Assembly (NCBI GenBank): GCA_050948665.1 | Contig: JBMNEH010000001.1 | Coordinates: forward strand, 310,001-374,000 | Reading direction: 5' to 3' | DNA from: JBMNEH01 sp050948665 | Lineage (GTDB): Bacteria > Bacillota > Clostridia > Christensenellales > UMGS416 | DNA: 64,000 bases | In this document: in pieces, positions 16,668 to 24,470 of the stretch | How the letters are laid out: each line of letters opens with the position of its first letter | Position numbering within the stretch: the stretch's first letter is position 1 | Position numbers and translations under genes: made by a program | The notes under the pieces: generated by a model | What the model was told of the DNA's origin: nothing | Seen by the model: the letters and a program-made list of their open reading frames with translations, nothing else | Database searches by the model: none

Positions 16668-19040
16668 TTAGGTGGCGCTTTGGCGGTTTCTCTCCTCCAG
16701 CCATTTGATGATGTTACTCAGACCGGCGATCAGCCGGCCGTCGGCCGCCAGAGTGGGCGCCTGCAGTACGCCGTAGGAACGGGTAAGGTCGGGCTGCTCT
16801 TCGGCAAGAACGATGGTGTATTTCACATTGGACCTGCCCAACTGTTCCTTTGCGACCCTGCAATTGGGACAGGTGGCGGTGGTAAAGAGGAGGATCTCCC
16901 CGGACACCGGGATGTTGCCGCTGGAAGCGGCTTCCTTATGCCTGGCGGCGGCTTTGGGCCGGAAGGCGGATACATTATAGGTCTTGCGCTGCTTGAACTC
17001 CTGGGACTTTCCGTCATTCCAGTTCTGTACCGGCCGGTAATAACCGGTAATGCGGCTGTAAACCTCGGTTTTACCGTGGCAGGTGGGGCATTCCTTCTGC
17101 TCGCCCACCAGATAGCCGTGCTCCTTGCAGACCGAGTAGGTGGGGGACATGGTGTAGTAGGGCAGCTGATAATTCTCAGCGATGGTACGCACCAGCTTGG
17201 CGCAGGAGGACCAGTCCTCCAGCCGCTCGCCCAGGAAGGCGTGGAACACCGTGCCGGATGTGTACAGCGTCTGAAGATGATCCTGAATGTCCAGCGCGGT
17301 GAAAATATCCTCGGTATAGCCCACGGGCAGGTTGGAGCTGTTGGTATAATAGGGAGTGCCGTTGTTCTCGGCAGCGGTGATGATATCGGGGAACTGCTTG
17401 ACGTCGTGCTTGGCCAGACGGAAAGCGGTGGATTCCGCCGGCGTGGCCTCCAGATTGTAGAGATCGCCATACTGCTCCTGATAGTTGGACAGTCGCTCCC
17501 GCATGTGGTTCAGCACATCTCTGGAGAAAGCCTGAGTCTCGGGATGGGTCATATCCTTCCGGAGCCATTTGGCGTTCAGCCCTGCTTCGTTCATGCCTAC
17601 AAGACCGATGGTGGAGAAGTGGTTGTCAAAGGTGCCCAGATACCGCTTGGTGTAGGGGTAGAGCCCCTCCTCCAACAGGTGGGAGATGACGGTGCGCTTG
17701 GTTTTCAGGGAACGGGCGGAGATATCCATCAGCCGGTCAAGTCGGCGGTAGAAATCCGCCTCATCCTTGGCCAGGTAGGCAATGCGGGGCAGGTTGATGG
17801 TGACAACGCCCACGGAGCCGGTGCTTTCACCGCTTCCGAAGAAGCCGCCGGTCTTTTTCCGCAGCTCACGGAGGTCAAGGCGGAGGCGGCAGCACATGCT
17901 GCGCACATCGCTGGGCTCCATATCACTGTTGATGTAGTTGGAGAAATAGGGGGTGCCGTACTTGGCGGTCATCTCAAACAGCAGACGGTTGTTCTCGGTG
18001 TCCGACCAGTCAAAATCCCGGGTGATGGAGTAGGTGGGGATGGGATACTGAAAGCCCCGGCCCTCGGCGTCTCCCTCTACCATGATTTTGATAAAGGCGC
18101 GGTTGACCATGTCCATCTCGGCTTTGCAGTCCTTGTATTTGAAGGGCATTTCTTTGCCGCCCACGATGGCGGGCAGCTCGGCCAGGTCATCCGGTACCGT
18201 CCAGTCCAGTGTAATGTTGGAGAAGGGCGCTTGGGTGCCCCAGCGGGAGGGAGTGTTTACGCCGTAGATGAAGGACTCGATGCACTTTTCCACCTGTTCG
18301 TAGGTAAGATTATCGGCCTTGACAAAGGGGGCCAGATAAGTATCAAAGGAGGAGAAGGCCTGGGCGCCTGCCCATTCGTTCTGCATGATGCCCAGGAAGT
18401 TCACCATTTGGTTGCAGAGGGTGGCAAGATGCTTGGCGGGAGCGGAGGTGATCTTCCCCGGGATGCCGCCCAGGCCCTCCTCGATCAGCTGCTTCAGAGA
18501 CCATCCGGCGCAGTAACCGGTCAGCATGGACAGGTCGTGCAGGTGGATATCGGCATTCCGATGGGCTTTGGCGATCTCATCGTCATAAATCTCAGACAGC
18601 CAGTAGTTGGCGGTGATAGCGCCGGAGTTGGAGAGGATCAGACCTCCGACGGAATAGGTAACGGTGGAGTTCTCCTTCACCCTCCAGTCGTTGATGTTGA
18701 CATAATTGTCCACCACCTGCTTGTAGTCCAGCAGGGTGCTTTGGACACGGCGGAGCCTTTCCCGCTGACGGCGGTAGAGGATATAGGCTTTTGCCACATC
18801 GGCATAGCCGGCCTGGGACAGCACGTTCTCCACACTGTCCTGAATGTCTTCCACGGCAATGGTGCCGTCCTTGATCTTCGGCTCAAAATCCGCGGTCACC
18901 CGAAGGGAGAGAAGATCGATCACCTGGGGGTGAAAGGGCTTTTCCAGCGCGTCAAAGGCCTTTGTGATAGCTCCCGCGATTTTATCTAAACGGAAATCCG
19001 CCAGCTTCCCGTCTCTCTTTACTACTCGATAACCTGCCAT
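16668..19040 (-). CDS. nrdD: Anaerobic ribonucleoside-triphosphate reductase with fused glutaredoxin domain
   Basis: The 790-residue class III ribonucleotide reductase makes deoxynucleotides without oxygen. It starts with an ATP-cone (VVKRDGKLADFRLDKIAGAI). The zinc-type cysteines lie in CKEHGYLVGEQKECPTCHGK, and the glycyl-radical motif is RITGYY with Gly-666. Unlike the usual enzyme, which ends about 60 residues after the glycine, this one continues into a glutaredoxin/thioredoxin-like domain (about 713-785). That domain has active site Cys-724-Pro-Asn-Cys-727 and a cis-proline region VLQAPTLAADG. This suggests a redoxin as reductant instead of formate. Activation would come from NrdG upstream on the same strand. 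Confidence 0.93.
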   Translation of the reverse strand: MAGYRVVKRDGKLADFRLDKIAGAITKAFDALEKPFHPQVIDLLSLRVTADFEPKIKDGTIAVEDIQDSVENVLSQAGYADVAKAYILYRRQRERLRRVQSTLLDYKQVVDNYVNINDWRVKENSTVTYSVGGLILSNSGAITANYWLSEIYDDEIAKAHRNADIHLHDLSMLTGYCAGWSLKQLIEEGLGGIPGKITSAPAKHLATLCNQMVNFLGIMQNEWAGAQAFSSFDTYLAPFVKADNLTYEQVEKCIESFIYGVNTPSRWGTQAPFSNITLDWTVPDDLAELPAIVGGKEMPFKYKDCKAEMDMVNRAFIKIMVEGDAEGRGFQYPIPTYSITRDFDWSDTENNRLLFEMTAKYGTPYFSNYINSDMEPSDVRSMCCRLRLDLRELRKKTGGFFGSGESTGSVGVVTINLPRIAYLAKDEADFYRRLDRLMDISARSLKTKRTVISHLLEEGLYPYTKRYLGTFDNHFSTIGLVGMNEAGLNAKWLRKDMTHPETQAFSRDVLNHMRERLSNYQEQYGDLYNLEATPAESTAFRLAKHDVKQFPDIITAAENNGTPYYTNSSNLPVGYTEDIFTALDIQDHLQTLYTSGTVFHAFLGERLEDWSSCAKLVRTIAENYQLPYYTMSPTYSVCKEHGYLVGEQKECPTCHGKTEVYSRITGYYRPVQNWNDGKSQEFKQRKTYNVSAFRPKAAARHKEAASSGNIPVSGEILLFTTATCPNCRVAKEQLGRSNVKYTIVLAEEQPDLTRSYGVLQAPTLAADGRLIAGLSNIIKWLEERNRQSAT

Positions 19041-19072
19041 CCTGATGAATTCCTCCTGTCATTACTACGGTC

Positions 19073-19101
19073 ACAATACCACAACATATTGTGTCTGTCA
19101 A
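19073..19101 (-). promoter_or_regulatory. nrdD promoter
   Basis: On the minus strand TTGACA (19101-19096), 17 bp, and TATTGT (19078-19073). It lies in the 102-base gap between nrdG and nrdD, so nrdD can be transcribed independently of nrdG. Confidence 0.75.
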
Positions 19102-19126
19102 CACATTTAGAGACAATATGTTGATT
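19079..19126 (-). promoter_or_regulatory. Tandem NrdR-type boxes upstream of nrdD
   Basis: Two near-palindromic 16-mers, 19079-19094 (minus strand ACACAATATGTTGTGG) and 19111-19126 (plus strand AGACAATATGTTGATT), have centres 32 bp apart. Sequence and spacing agree with NrdR boxes (ACACWATATATWGTGT-like pairs, about three helical turns apart). Box 1 fills the spacer of the nrdD promoter, consistent with repression. Confidence 0.75.
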
Positions 19127-19142
19127 TTTTACAAAAAAAATT

Positions 19143-19844
19143 TTATGTGCGTCCTACGCCGCGCAGCGCTGCCTTCGGACAGCTTTTCTGGGCGAAGGAC
19201 AGCGCTTCCGCCATCTCCTCCGCCGAAAAGGGGGAAAGGCCTTCCGGCATCAGAATATTTCCCGAATCCTCATAATTCTGGAGATAATAGGGGAGACTGC
19301 CGCCTATCCAGAGACCGATTGCGCCGGCATCCTCCGGGGTGTGGATCCCCTTGACGAAGGTGGTGCGGAACTCACAGGGAACAGCGGCGTCCCGCAGGAG
19401 AGCCATGCCGGCCTCCACCCGGGGAAGCACCTCCCCGTTGTCCAGGCCGGTGACGAAGAAATAATTTTCCCTCCGATGCTTGATATCCATCGCCACATAA
19501 TCCGTCAGCCCGTCCGCCAGCAGACCGGCCAGCCTCTTGGGGAAGGAACCGTTGGTGTCCAGCTTGACTTTGCAGCCGAGGGCTTTCACCTCTCTCAGAA
19601 AATCCGGGAGATCCGGCTGCAGCAGGGGTTCCCCTCCGGAAACCACCAACCCCTCCACAATGCCCCGTCGCTTTGCCAGATAGGCAAGTACCTCATCCGG
19701 GGCAATCTCTTCGGCGGGATCCTCCAGCAGCGGCGCATTCTGGCAAAAGGGGCAACGGAAGTTGCAGCCGGGAGTAAAAAGAATGCAAGCCACGGTTCCG
19801 GGATAATCCAGCAGTGTGAGCTTTTGAAAACCGGCTATACGCAA
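19143..19844 (-). CDS. nrdG: Anaerobic ribonucleotide reductase activating protein (radical SAM)
   Basis: This 233-residue radical SAM enzyme generates the glycyl radical on NrdD. The cluster motif CNFRCPFC follows FTPGC, and the SAM motif GGEPLLQ is present. I choose a TTG start at 19844: AGGAGG lies six bases upstream and the protein then begins MRIAGFQKLTLLDYPG, the normal family N-terminus. The ATG at 19904 would add 20 unconserved basic residues. Confidence 0.9.
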   Translation of the reverse strand: MRIAGFQKLTLLDYPGTVACILFTPGCNFRCPFCQNAPLLEDPAEEIAPDEVLAYLAKRRGIVEGLVVSGGEPLLQPDLPDFLREVKALGCKVKLDTNGSFPKRLAGLLADGLTDYVAMDIKHRRENYFFVTGLDNGEVLPRVEAGMALLRDAAVPCEFRTTFVKGIHTPEDAGAIGLWIGGSLPYYLQNYEDSGNILMPEGLSPFSAEEMAEALSFAQKSCPKAALRGVGRT

Positions 19845-19919
19845 TATCCGCCTCCTAAAACGCGCTCTTATGAAAAGACGGTGTTCAGCCGCCCTGTGCT
19901 TCAATACGCGCCTGCAACA

Positions 19920-19948
19920 ATTCTACCACAGTATGTGGGGGAAAGCAA
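19920..19948 (-). promoter_or_regulatory. Probable nrdG promoter
   Basis: On the minus strand TTGCTT (19948-19943), 17 bp and TAGAAT (19925-19920). The gap from 19950 to 20298 has no gene; it holds a repeat-like stretch described separately and otherwise nothing I can identify. Confidence 0.55.
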
Positions 19949-20137
19949 GGCAAACGCCACTAAGGATTGTGGTGAGGGTAAGCAGTAGGCCGACCCCCGA
20001 ATTCACCGCTTTTTGGGCGGAATAGTCGCCTTTATCCCCCCTTTGCAGGAGAAAAGCCGGGCGCGCGGGGAAAGTGCGCCGAAAATATGACCTTGTGCCA
20101 TTTGTCCGGGAAACAAAATGTAGGACGGCGGAGAGGG

Positions 20138-20202
20138 CTCCTCATCAGACGCTGAAAGCGGTGCCTTCTCCCGCCGGAGGAGGAAGGGGAAGGCTTGGGG
20201 GT
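20138..20202. repeat. Intergenic repeat-like element (copy B)
   Basis: CTCCTCATCAG, then GGTGCCTTCTCCC and GGAAGGGGAAGGC, form an imperfect inverted repeat. The same phrases recur at about 47146-47204, 55572-55640 and 59006-59046. It appears to be a decayed member of a dispersed noncoding repeat family. Confidence 0.45.
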
Positions 20203-20298
20203 GTTCCCTGGGTAAAAGGGAGGGCGGACCTCCGCGAAAAGGGATATCCAAAGCCCGGGGAATATGGTACACTGTCGGTACAAACGAAGGAGGCGCCC

Positions 20299-20766
20299 AT
20301 GAATCCCGCGAAAACCGTTGAAGAATCCCGTACGACACAAATCCATATACTGATGCCGGCAGACAGCAACGGCTTCGGAAGGATGTTCGGCGGCAAGCTG
20401 ATGGAGTGGATCGATGTGGTGGCGGCGGTCACGGCCCGGCGGCATGCCGAGGCCAATGTGACCACTGCCGCGGTTGACCACCTGGAATTTCTGTCGGCTG
20501 CCCATGTAAACGATACCCTGGTGCTGGAAGGGCGGTTGACTTGGGTGGGCAACAGCTCGATGGAGGTACGGGTGGATACCTTTGTGGAAGCCCTGAACGG
20601 CGCGCGCCGCTGGGTGAACCGGGCATACCTGGTCCTGGTGGCACTGGACGGGAAGGAGTCCCCTGTCCGGGTCCCTCGGCTGCGGCTGACCACCCCCGAA
20701 GAGGAGGAGGAATGGGATGCCGCCCTTCGGCGGAAAGCCGTACGGGACGCCTTCAGGCAAAAATAG
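20299..20766 (+). CDS. Acyl-CoA thioesterase (hotdog fold)
   Basis: The 155-residue protein has the hot-dog thioesterase pattern MPADSNGFGRMFGGKLMEWID and the AAVDHLEFLSAAHVNDTL strand, as in YciA/BFIT-type acyl-CoA hydrolases. It cleaves acyl-CoA thioesters in the cytoplasm, with chain-length preference unknown. The start at 20299 is set by GAAGGAGG; upstream in-frame codons run through the noncoding repeat. It is followed closely by the dCMP deaminase gene. Confidence 0.9.
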   Translation: MNPAKTVEESRTTQIHILMPADSNGFGRMFGGKLMEWIDVVAAVTARRHAEANVTTAAVDHLEFLSAAHVNDTLVLEGRLTWVGNSSMEVRVDTFVEALNGARRWVNRAYLVLVALDGKESPVRVPRLRLTTPEEEEEWDAALRRKAVRDAFRQK

Positions 20767-20825
20767 CCCTTTCCTCCCGTGGATAAGCGTGTTATACTGA
20801 TGGACATAATATGGGAGTGTGTGCG

Positions 20826-21281
20826 ATGGATAAATGGGACGCGCGGTTCATGGCAATGGCGGACATGGTGGGAAGCTGGTCCAGCTGTGTGCAGGAAGGG
20901 CGGCATATCGGCGCGGTGATCGTCCGGGACAGGCGAGTACTGACCACCGGGTATAACGGCGCGCCATCGGGCGTGCAAAGCTGCCGGGAGCGGGGAGAGT
21001 GCATGCGGCGGAGGCTGAACATACCCTCAGGTACCCGGGCGGAGCTCTGTTATGCCATCCATGCCGAACAGAACGCCATCATACAGGCAGCGCGGATGGG
21101 CGTCTGTATCGACGGGGCGACGTTGTACTGCACCCATCAGCCCTGTGTCATCTGCGCCAAGATGATCGTCAACGCCCACATTGCCAGGGTGGTCTACCGC
21201 GAGGGGTATCCCGATGAATTCGCCATGCGGATTTTCCGGGAGGCCGGTACCCTGGTGCAAAAAGTATCAGAATTGGAGTGA
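20826..21281 (+). CDS. dCMP deaminase family protein (ComEB-like)
   Basis: The 151-residue cytidine/deoxycytidylate deaminase has zinc-binding HAEQNAI and PCVICAK motifs. The insert CRERGECMRRRLNIPSGTR before the HAE motif is typical of dCMP deaminases. It would convert dCMP to dUMP for thymidylate synthesis. The ATG at 20826 is preferred over 20811 because of its GGAG spacing. TATACT at 20793-20798 may be its -10. The next gene begins two bases after its stop. Confidence 0.9.
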   Translation: MDKWDARFMAMADMVGSWSSCVQEGRHIGAVIVRDRRVLTTGYNGAPSGVQSCRERGECMRRRLNIPSGTRAELCYAIHAEQNAIIQAARMGVCIDGATLYCTHQPCVICAKMIVNAHIARVVYREGYPDEFAMRIFREAGTLVQKVSELE

Positions 21282-21282
21282 G

Positions 21283-21639
21283 ATGATGTTTATTTCCGAA
21301 ATTGCCAGGCTGTTGGACGCTGAGATCGTCGTAGGAGGAGAGAAGCCCGATTTAGAGGTTTCCGCCGCTTTTTCCAGTGATCTGATGAGCGATGTGCTGG
21401 CCTATGTGCGGGAGGGCACCCTGCTGATCACCGGGTTGGTCAGCCCCCACACCATCCGCACCTGCGAAATGCTGGATACTCGGGCGGTGGTTTTCGTTCG
21501 GGGGAAGCAGGTTCCCGAGGAGGTGCGGACGCTGGCGGAGGAGAACGGCATGCGGATACTGACCACAAAACTCTCCATGTACGAGACATCGGGGATACTC
21601 TGGCAGAACAACCTGGCAGGAGAGGTCCTTCATGAGTAA
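21283..21639 (+). CDS. DRTGG-domain protein
   Basis: This 118-residue protein matches the DRTGG fold (ISEIARLLDAEIVVGG, then VREGTLLITGLVSPHTIRTC), a small regulatory or ligand-binding domain often found beside hydrogenase and phosphotransacetylase genes. It opens a tightly packed five-gene cluster also seen upstream of hydrogenase genes in other Clostridia. Exact role unknown. It overlaps the ATPase-like gene by eight bases. Confidence 0.8.
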   Translation: MMFISEIARLLDAEIVVGGEKPDLEVSAAFSSDLMSDVLAYVREGTLLITGLVSPHTIRTCEMLDTRAVVFVRGKQVPEEVRTLAEENGMRILTTKLSMYETSGILWQNNLAGEVLHE

Positions 21640-22060
21640 TCCGCTCTTACGAAAAGAATATCCGGTGGACAGCGGAGTGTTTGAATCGGCGGGGGACTGC
21701 TCCAGCGATATCAAAGCTACCCTGAAAAAGCTGGGGCTGCCCTCCGCGCTGATACGGAGGGTCTCCATCGCCGCCTATGAGGCGGAGATCAATCTCATCA
21801 TACACAGCCATGGGGGAGAGTTGATACTGGAGGTTAATCCGGAGGGGATCCGCCTGGTATGCAGGGATGTAGGCCCCGGAATGAAGGATGTTGAAAAGGC
21901 CATGCAGGAGGGCTGGTCCACCGCCCCTGACAGCGTACGGCTGATCGGCTTCGGCGCCGGGATGGGACTGCCCAATATGAAGCGGAACACGGATGTTTTT
22001 GACATTCAATCGGTATACGGTAGCGGTACCACGATTACGATGGATTTTCATACCGCCTGA
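21632..22060 (+). CDS. GHKL ATP-binding protein (RsbT/anti-sigma kinase-like)
   Basis: The 142-residue GHKL-fold protein has an N-box AAYEAEINLIIHSHGG, G1 motif CRDVGPGM and G2 motif GFGAGMGLPNMKRNTD. Such stand-alone domains bind ATP and act as serine kinases or partner-switch regulators. It is coupled to the DRTGG gene, and the Fe-S protein starts 11 bases later. It may relay redox state sensed by that protein; this is inference. Confidence 0.85.
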   Translation: MSNPLLRKEYPVDSGVFESAGDCSSDIKATLKKLGLPSALIRRVSIAAYEAEINLIIHSHGGELILEVNPEGIRLVCRDVGPGMKDVEKAMQEGWSTAPDSVRLIGFGAGMGLPNMKRNTDVFDIQSVYGSGTTITMDFHTA

Positions 22061-22071
22061 AAGAGGATAGA

Positions 22072-23340
22072 ATGGAACACAGATATTCGGTAAGTTTAGA
22101 TAGGGCGCGGTGCAACGGCTGCACCCACTGTATGCGGGTCTGCCCTACCCAGGCCATACGGGTGCGGGGCGGCCACGCCAATATACTGGAGGACCGGTGT
22201 ATCGACTGCGGGATGTGCATCAGCATCTGTCCCCGTCATGCCAAAAAAGCGGATACCGATCCGATTTCCCGTATCCATGATTATAGATACCCCATTGCCC
22301 TGCCTGGGCCGGAATTTTTCGGCCAGTTCGCGGGGCTGAAAAAGCCGGAGACCCTGATGCAGGGGCTGCTGGGCGTCGGTTTTGCCGATTGCTGCGAGGT
22401 CTCTCTCGGCGCGGATATCCTTTCGGTCAGACAGCGGCAGTTGCTGGAGAGAAGCAGCCGCTTTCCGCTGATCTCCGCCTCCTGCCCCGCCGTGACGGAG
22501 CTGATACGCCGGGATTTCCCGGATCTGCTGCCCCATATATTGCCGGTGGAGCCGATGGAGGAAATTGCCGCCCGGATCGCCCGACGGGAATTTGCCCGGA
22601 AAACCGGGGCGGAGCCGGAAGAGATCGGCATCTTCTATATCACGCCCTGCCCCGCGAGGGCGACTCGGAAGGCGCTGCATACCGGAATGGAGCGTTCCAA
22701 TATCGACGCCGTGTTGTCGGTGATGGATGTCTACGGCCTGCTGTCGGCCTATAAGCAGCCGCAGGAGGTGAACATGATCTCCAGGGCCTCCTATTCCGGC
22801 CTGTACTGGTCGATCATCGGGGGAGAGTCCCGGGCGCTGGGAGAAAAGGAATCCCTGGCGGTGGACGGTATCCATGACGTGATACAGGTGCTGGAGGCGC
22901 TGGAGGACGGAAAGTTCCCCGAGCTCCGGTTTTTTGAGCCGATGGCCTGCAAAGGGGGCTGTGTGGGCGGCTGCCTGAATTTTGAGAATCCCTTTGTGGC
23001 CCAGAACCGGGTAAGACAGCTGATGGAGGGGGCGCCCCGGGCCACCATGACCTCCGATGAAGCCGACGCTTTGCTGGAGGGCGACTCGGTATTGCTGACC
23101 CGGCCCGTTACGGAAATCCCGCCGCAGCCGCTGGACGATTCGTTTACCGAGGCGATGAAAAAAATGGCCCGCATCAACCGGCTGACCGCCGCCTTCCCGG
23201 GACTGGACTGCGGCTCCTGCGGATCTCCCACCTGCGCCTTGTTGGCGGAAGACGTGGTGCGGGGGAATGCCACCGAGTTGGACTGTATCTTCCGCCTGCG
23301 GCAGAAAATGAGGGAATATACGAAGAATGACAAATCGTGA
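22072..23340 (+). CDS. [FeFe]-hydrogenase-like Fe-S protein, probably sensory
   Basis: This 422-residue protein begins with two [4Fe-4S] motifs (CNGCTHCMRVCP at 14-25; CIDCGMCISICP at 43-54). The hydrogenase large-subunit C-terminal domain follows, then a third Fe-S motif (Cys-380, 383, 388, 405: CGSCGSPTC). The H-cluster cubane cysteines are kept: Cys-138 (SASCP), Cys-193 (TPCP), Cys-293 and Cys-297 (MACKGGC). The proton-relay cysteine just before Cys-138 is Ser-137, and the TSCCPGW and MPCxxK consensus is degraded. Catalytic H2 turnover is therefore doubtful and a sensor or electron-relay role more likely. No hydrogenase catalytic operon is in the window. Confidence 0.85.
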   Translation: MEHRYSVSLDRARCNGCTHCMRVCPTQAIRVRGGHANILEDRCIDCGMCISICPRHAKKADTDPISRIHDYRYPIALPGPEFFGQFAGLKKPETLMQGLLGVGFADCCEVSLGADILSVRQRQLLERSSRFPLISASCPAVTELIRRDFPDLLPHILPVEPMEEIAARIARREFARKTGAEPEEIGIFYITPCPARATRKALHTGMERSNIDAVLSVMDVYGLLSAYKQPQEVNMISRASYSGLYWSIIGGESRALGEKESLAVDGIHDVIQVLEALEDGKFPELRFFEPMACKGGCVGGCLNFENPFVAQNRVRQLMEGAPRATMTSDEADALLEGDSVLLTRPVTEIPPQPLDDSFTEAMKKMARINRLTAAFPGLDCGSCGSPTCALLAEDVVRGNATELDCIFRLRQKMREYTKNDKS

Positions 23341-23665
23341 ACTCCGGGAAAGAACCGACTGGAAGCTGCTGACGGCCGAGGATATGCCGGACAGGGAAAT
23401 TACCTCCGGCTGCTGCTGCGACCTGTTAAGCTGGGTGATGTCCTCCGGGGAGGAGGGGATGGCCTGGATCACCGTTCATACCCATATGAATGTGATCGCG
23501 GTGGCGTCGCTGCATGATATGGCCTGCATCATCCTTCCGCATAACAGCACCATGCAGCCCGAGGTGCTGGAAAAGGCGGAGGAAGAAGGTATCGCGGTGT
23601 TTTCGGCGCCGGACAGCGGTTACGGCGCCTGTTGCCGGTTGTACAGCCTGGGCGTTGCCCCATGA
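23327..23665 (+). CDS. Second DRTGG-like small protein
   Basis: The 112-residue protein overlaps the Fe-S gene by 14 bases. It ends with a DRTGG-like pattern (HTHMNVIAVASLHDMACIIL, then EGIAVFSAPDSGYG) as in proteins annotated as serine kinases in clostridial hydrogenase clusters. It has a CCC run at 29-31. Its stop overlaps the PHP gene start by four bases. Confidence 0.7.
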   Translation: MTNRELRERTDWKLLTAEDMPDREITSGCCCDLLSWVMSSGEEGMAWITVHTHMNVIAVASLHDMACIILPHNSTMQPEVLEKAEEEGIAVFSAPDSGYGACCRLYSLGVAP

Positions 23666-24357
23666 TCCCGGCGGACCTCCACATCCATTCCTGCCTTTCC
23701 CCCTGCGGGGAGGAGGAGATGACCCCCAATAATATCGTCCGCATGGCCCTTATCAAGGGCTTGCGGGCGATTGCCGTTACCGATCATAATGCCTGCGCCA
23801 ATGTGCCGGGGGTACAGGCCGCCGCGGCGCCCCTGGGGCTGACGGTGATACCGGGGACGGAGGTCACCACGGTGGAGGATATCCATGTGCTGTGCTATTT
23901 TCCCGATTATCCCAGGCTGGCCGCCTTCTGCGCCTGGCTGGACGCAACCGATCCCGGCATCCCAAACCGGTCGGAACGTATGGGCCGACAGGTCATACGG
24001 GACGGAGAGGATAACGAGACCGGCCAGTTGCCCAACCTTTTGATTACCGGCCGGGGCGGTCCGCTGGAGGAGGTGGAGGCCAGGGCGCTGGCAATGGGAG
24101 GGGTGGCTGTTCCCGCCCATATCGATAAAAGCTCCAACAGCATACTGTCGGTCCTGGGGTATATTCCCCGGAGCTTGAATGCGCGGACAGTGGAGGTATT
24201 GGGGGAGAAGGGCAGGGAGGCCGCCGGTTTCCGGGGGGTCATCCGATCCTCCGACGCCCACCAACTGACGGATATTCTGGAGGGAGACGCCGCCCCCCTG
24301 CTGCCGGCGGAAACGCCGGAAACGCTGATTGCGGCATTTTTAAAGGGACAGTGGTAA
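23662..24357 (+). CDS. PHP-domain phosphoesterase
   Basis: This 231-residue PHP-family metal-dependent phosphoesterase has the motifs DLHIHSCLSPCG, AVTDHN, PGTEVTT, VPAHIDK and SSDAH, which supply the trinuclear metal ligands. Such proteins hydrolyse phosphate esters of nucleotides or histidinol phosphate. The substrate here is unknown. It ends the DRTGG/ATPase/Fe-S/DRTGG/PHP operon, and its ATG is coupled to the upstream stop (ATGA). Confidence 0.88.
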   Translation: MIPADLHIHSCLSPCGEEEMTPNNIVRMALIKGLRAIAVTDHNACANVPGVQAAAAPLGLTVIPGTEVTTVEDIHVLCYFPDYPRLAAFCAWLDATDPGIPNRSERMGRQVIRDGEDNETGQLPNLLITGRGGPLEEVEARALAMGGVAVPAHIDKSSNSILSVLGYIPRSLNARTVEVLGEKGREAAGFRGVIRSSDAHQLTDILEGDAAPLLPAETPETLIAAFLKGQW

Positions 24358-24390
24358 GCGGCGAAGGAGGATAAGCCAGGATTCGCTCTG

Positions 24391-24445
24391 GGAGCTCACC
24401 GCATCCGTCTTGCTTCGCAAGACACCTTCCCACCTTAGGAAGCTG
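24391..24445. repeat. Possible intergenic repeat remnant (copy C)
   Basis: The stretch holds hairpin GTCTTG/CAAGAC and the phrase ACACCTTCCCACCTTAGGAAG, loosely like the other intergenic repeat copies. It may also act as terminator of the PHP operon. Confidence 0.3.
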
Positions 24446-24470
24446 ATAAATATTATTTTAAGGAGACCAT

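Noticed and set aside
16665..18989. 774-codon open frame on the plus strand
   Set aside because: It is antisense to nrdD over its whole length and has no family pattern; the Gly/Val/His-rich translation is typical of a GC-rich shadow frame.
22072..23340. Catalytic [FeFe] hydrogenase
   Set aside because: The proton-relay Cys and other catalytic consensus residues are replaced, and no catalytic partner genes are present.
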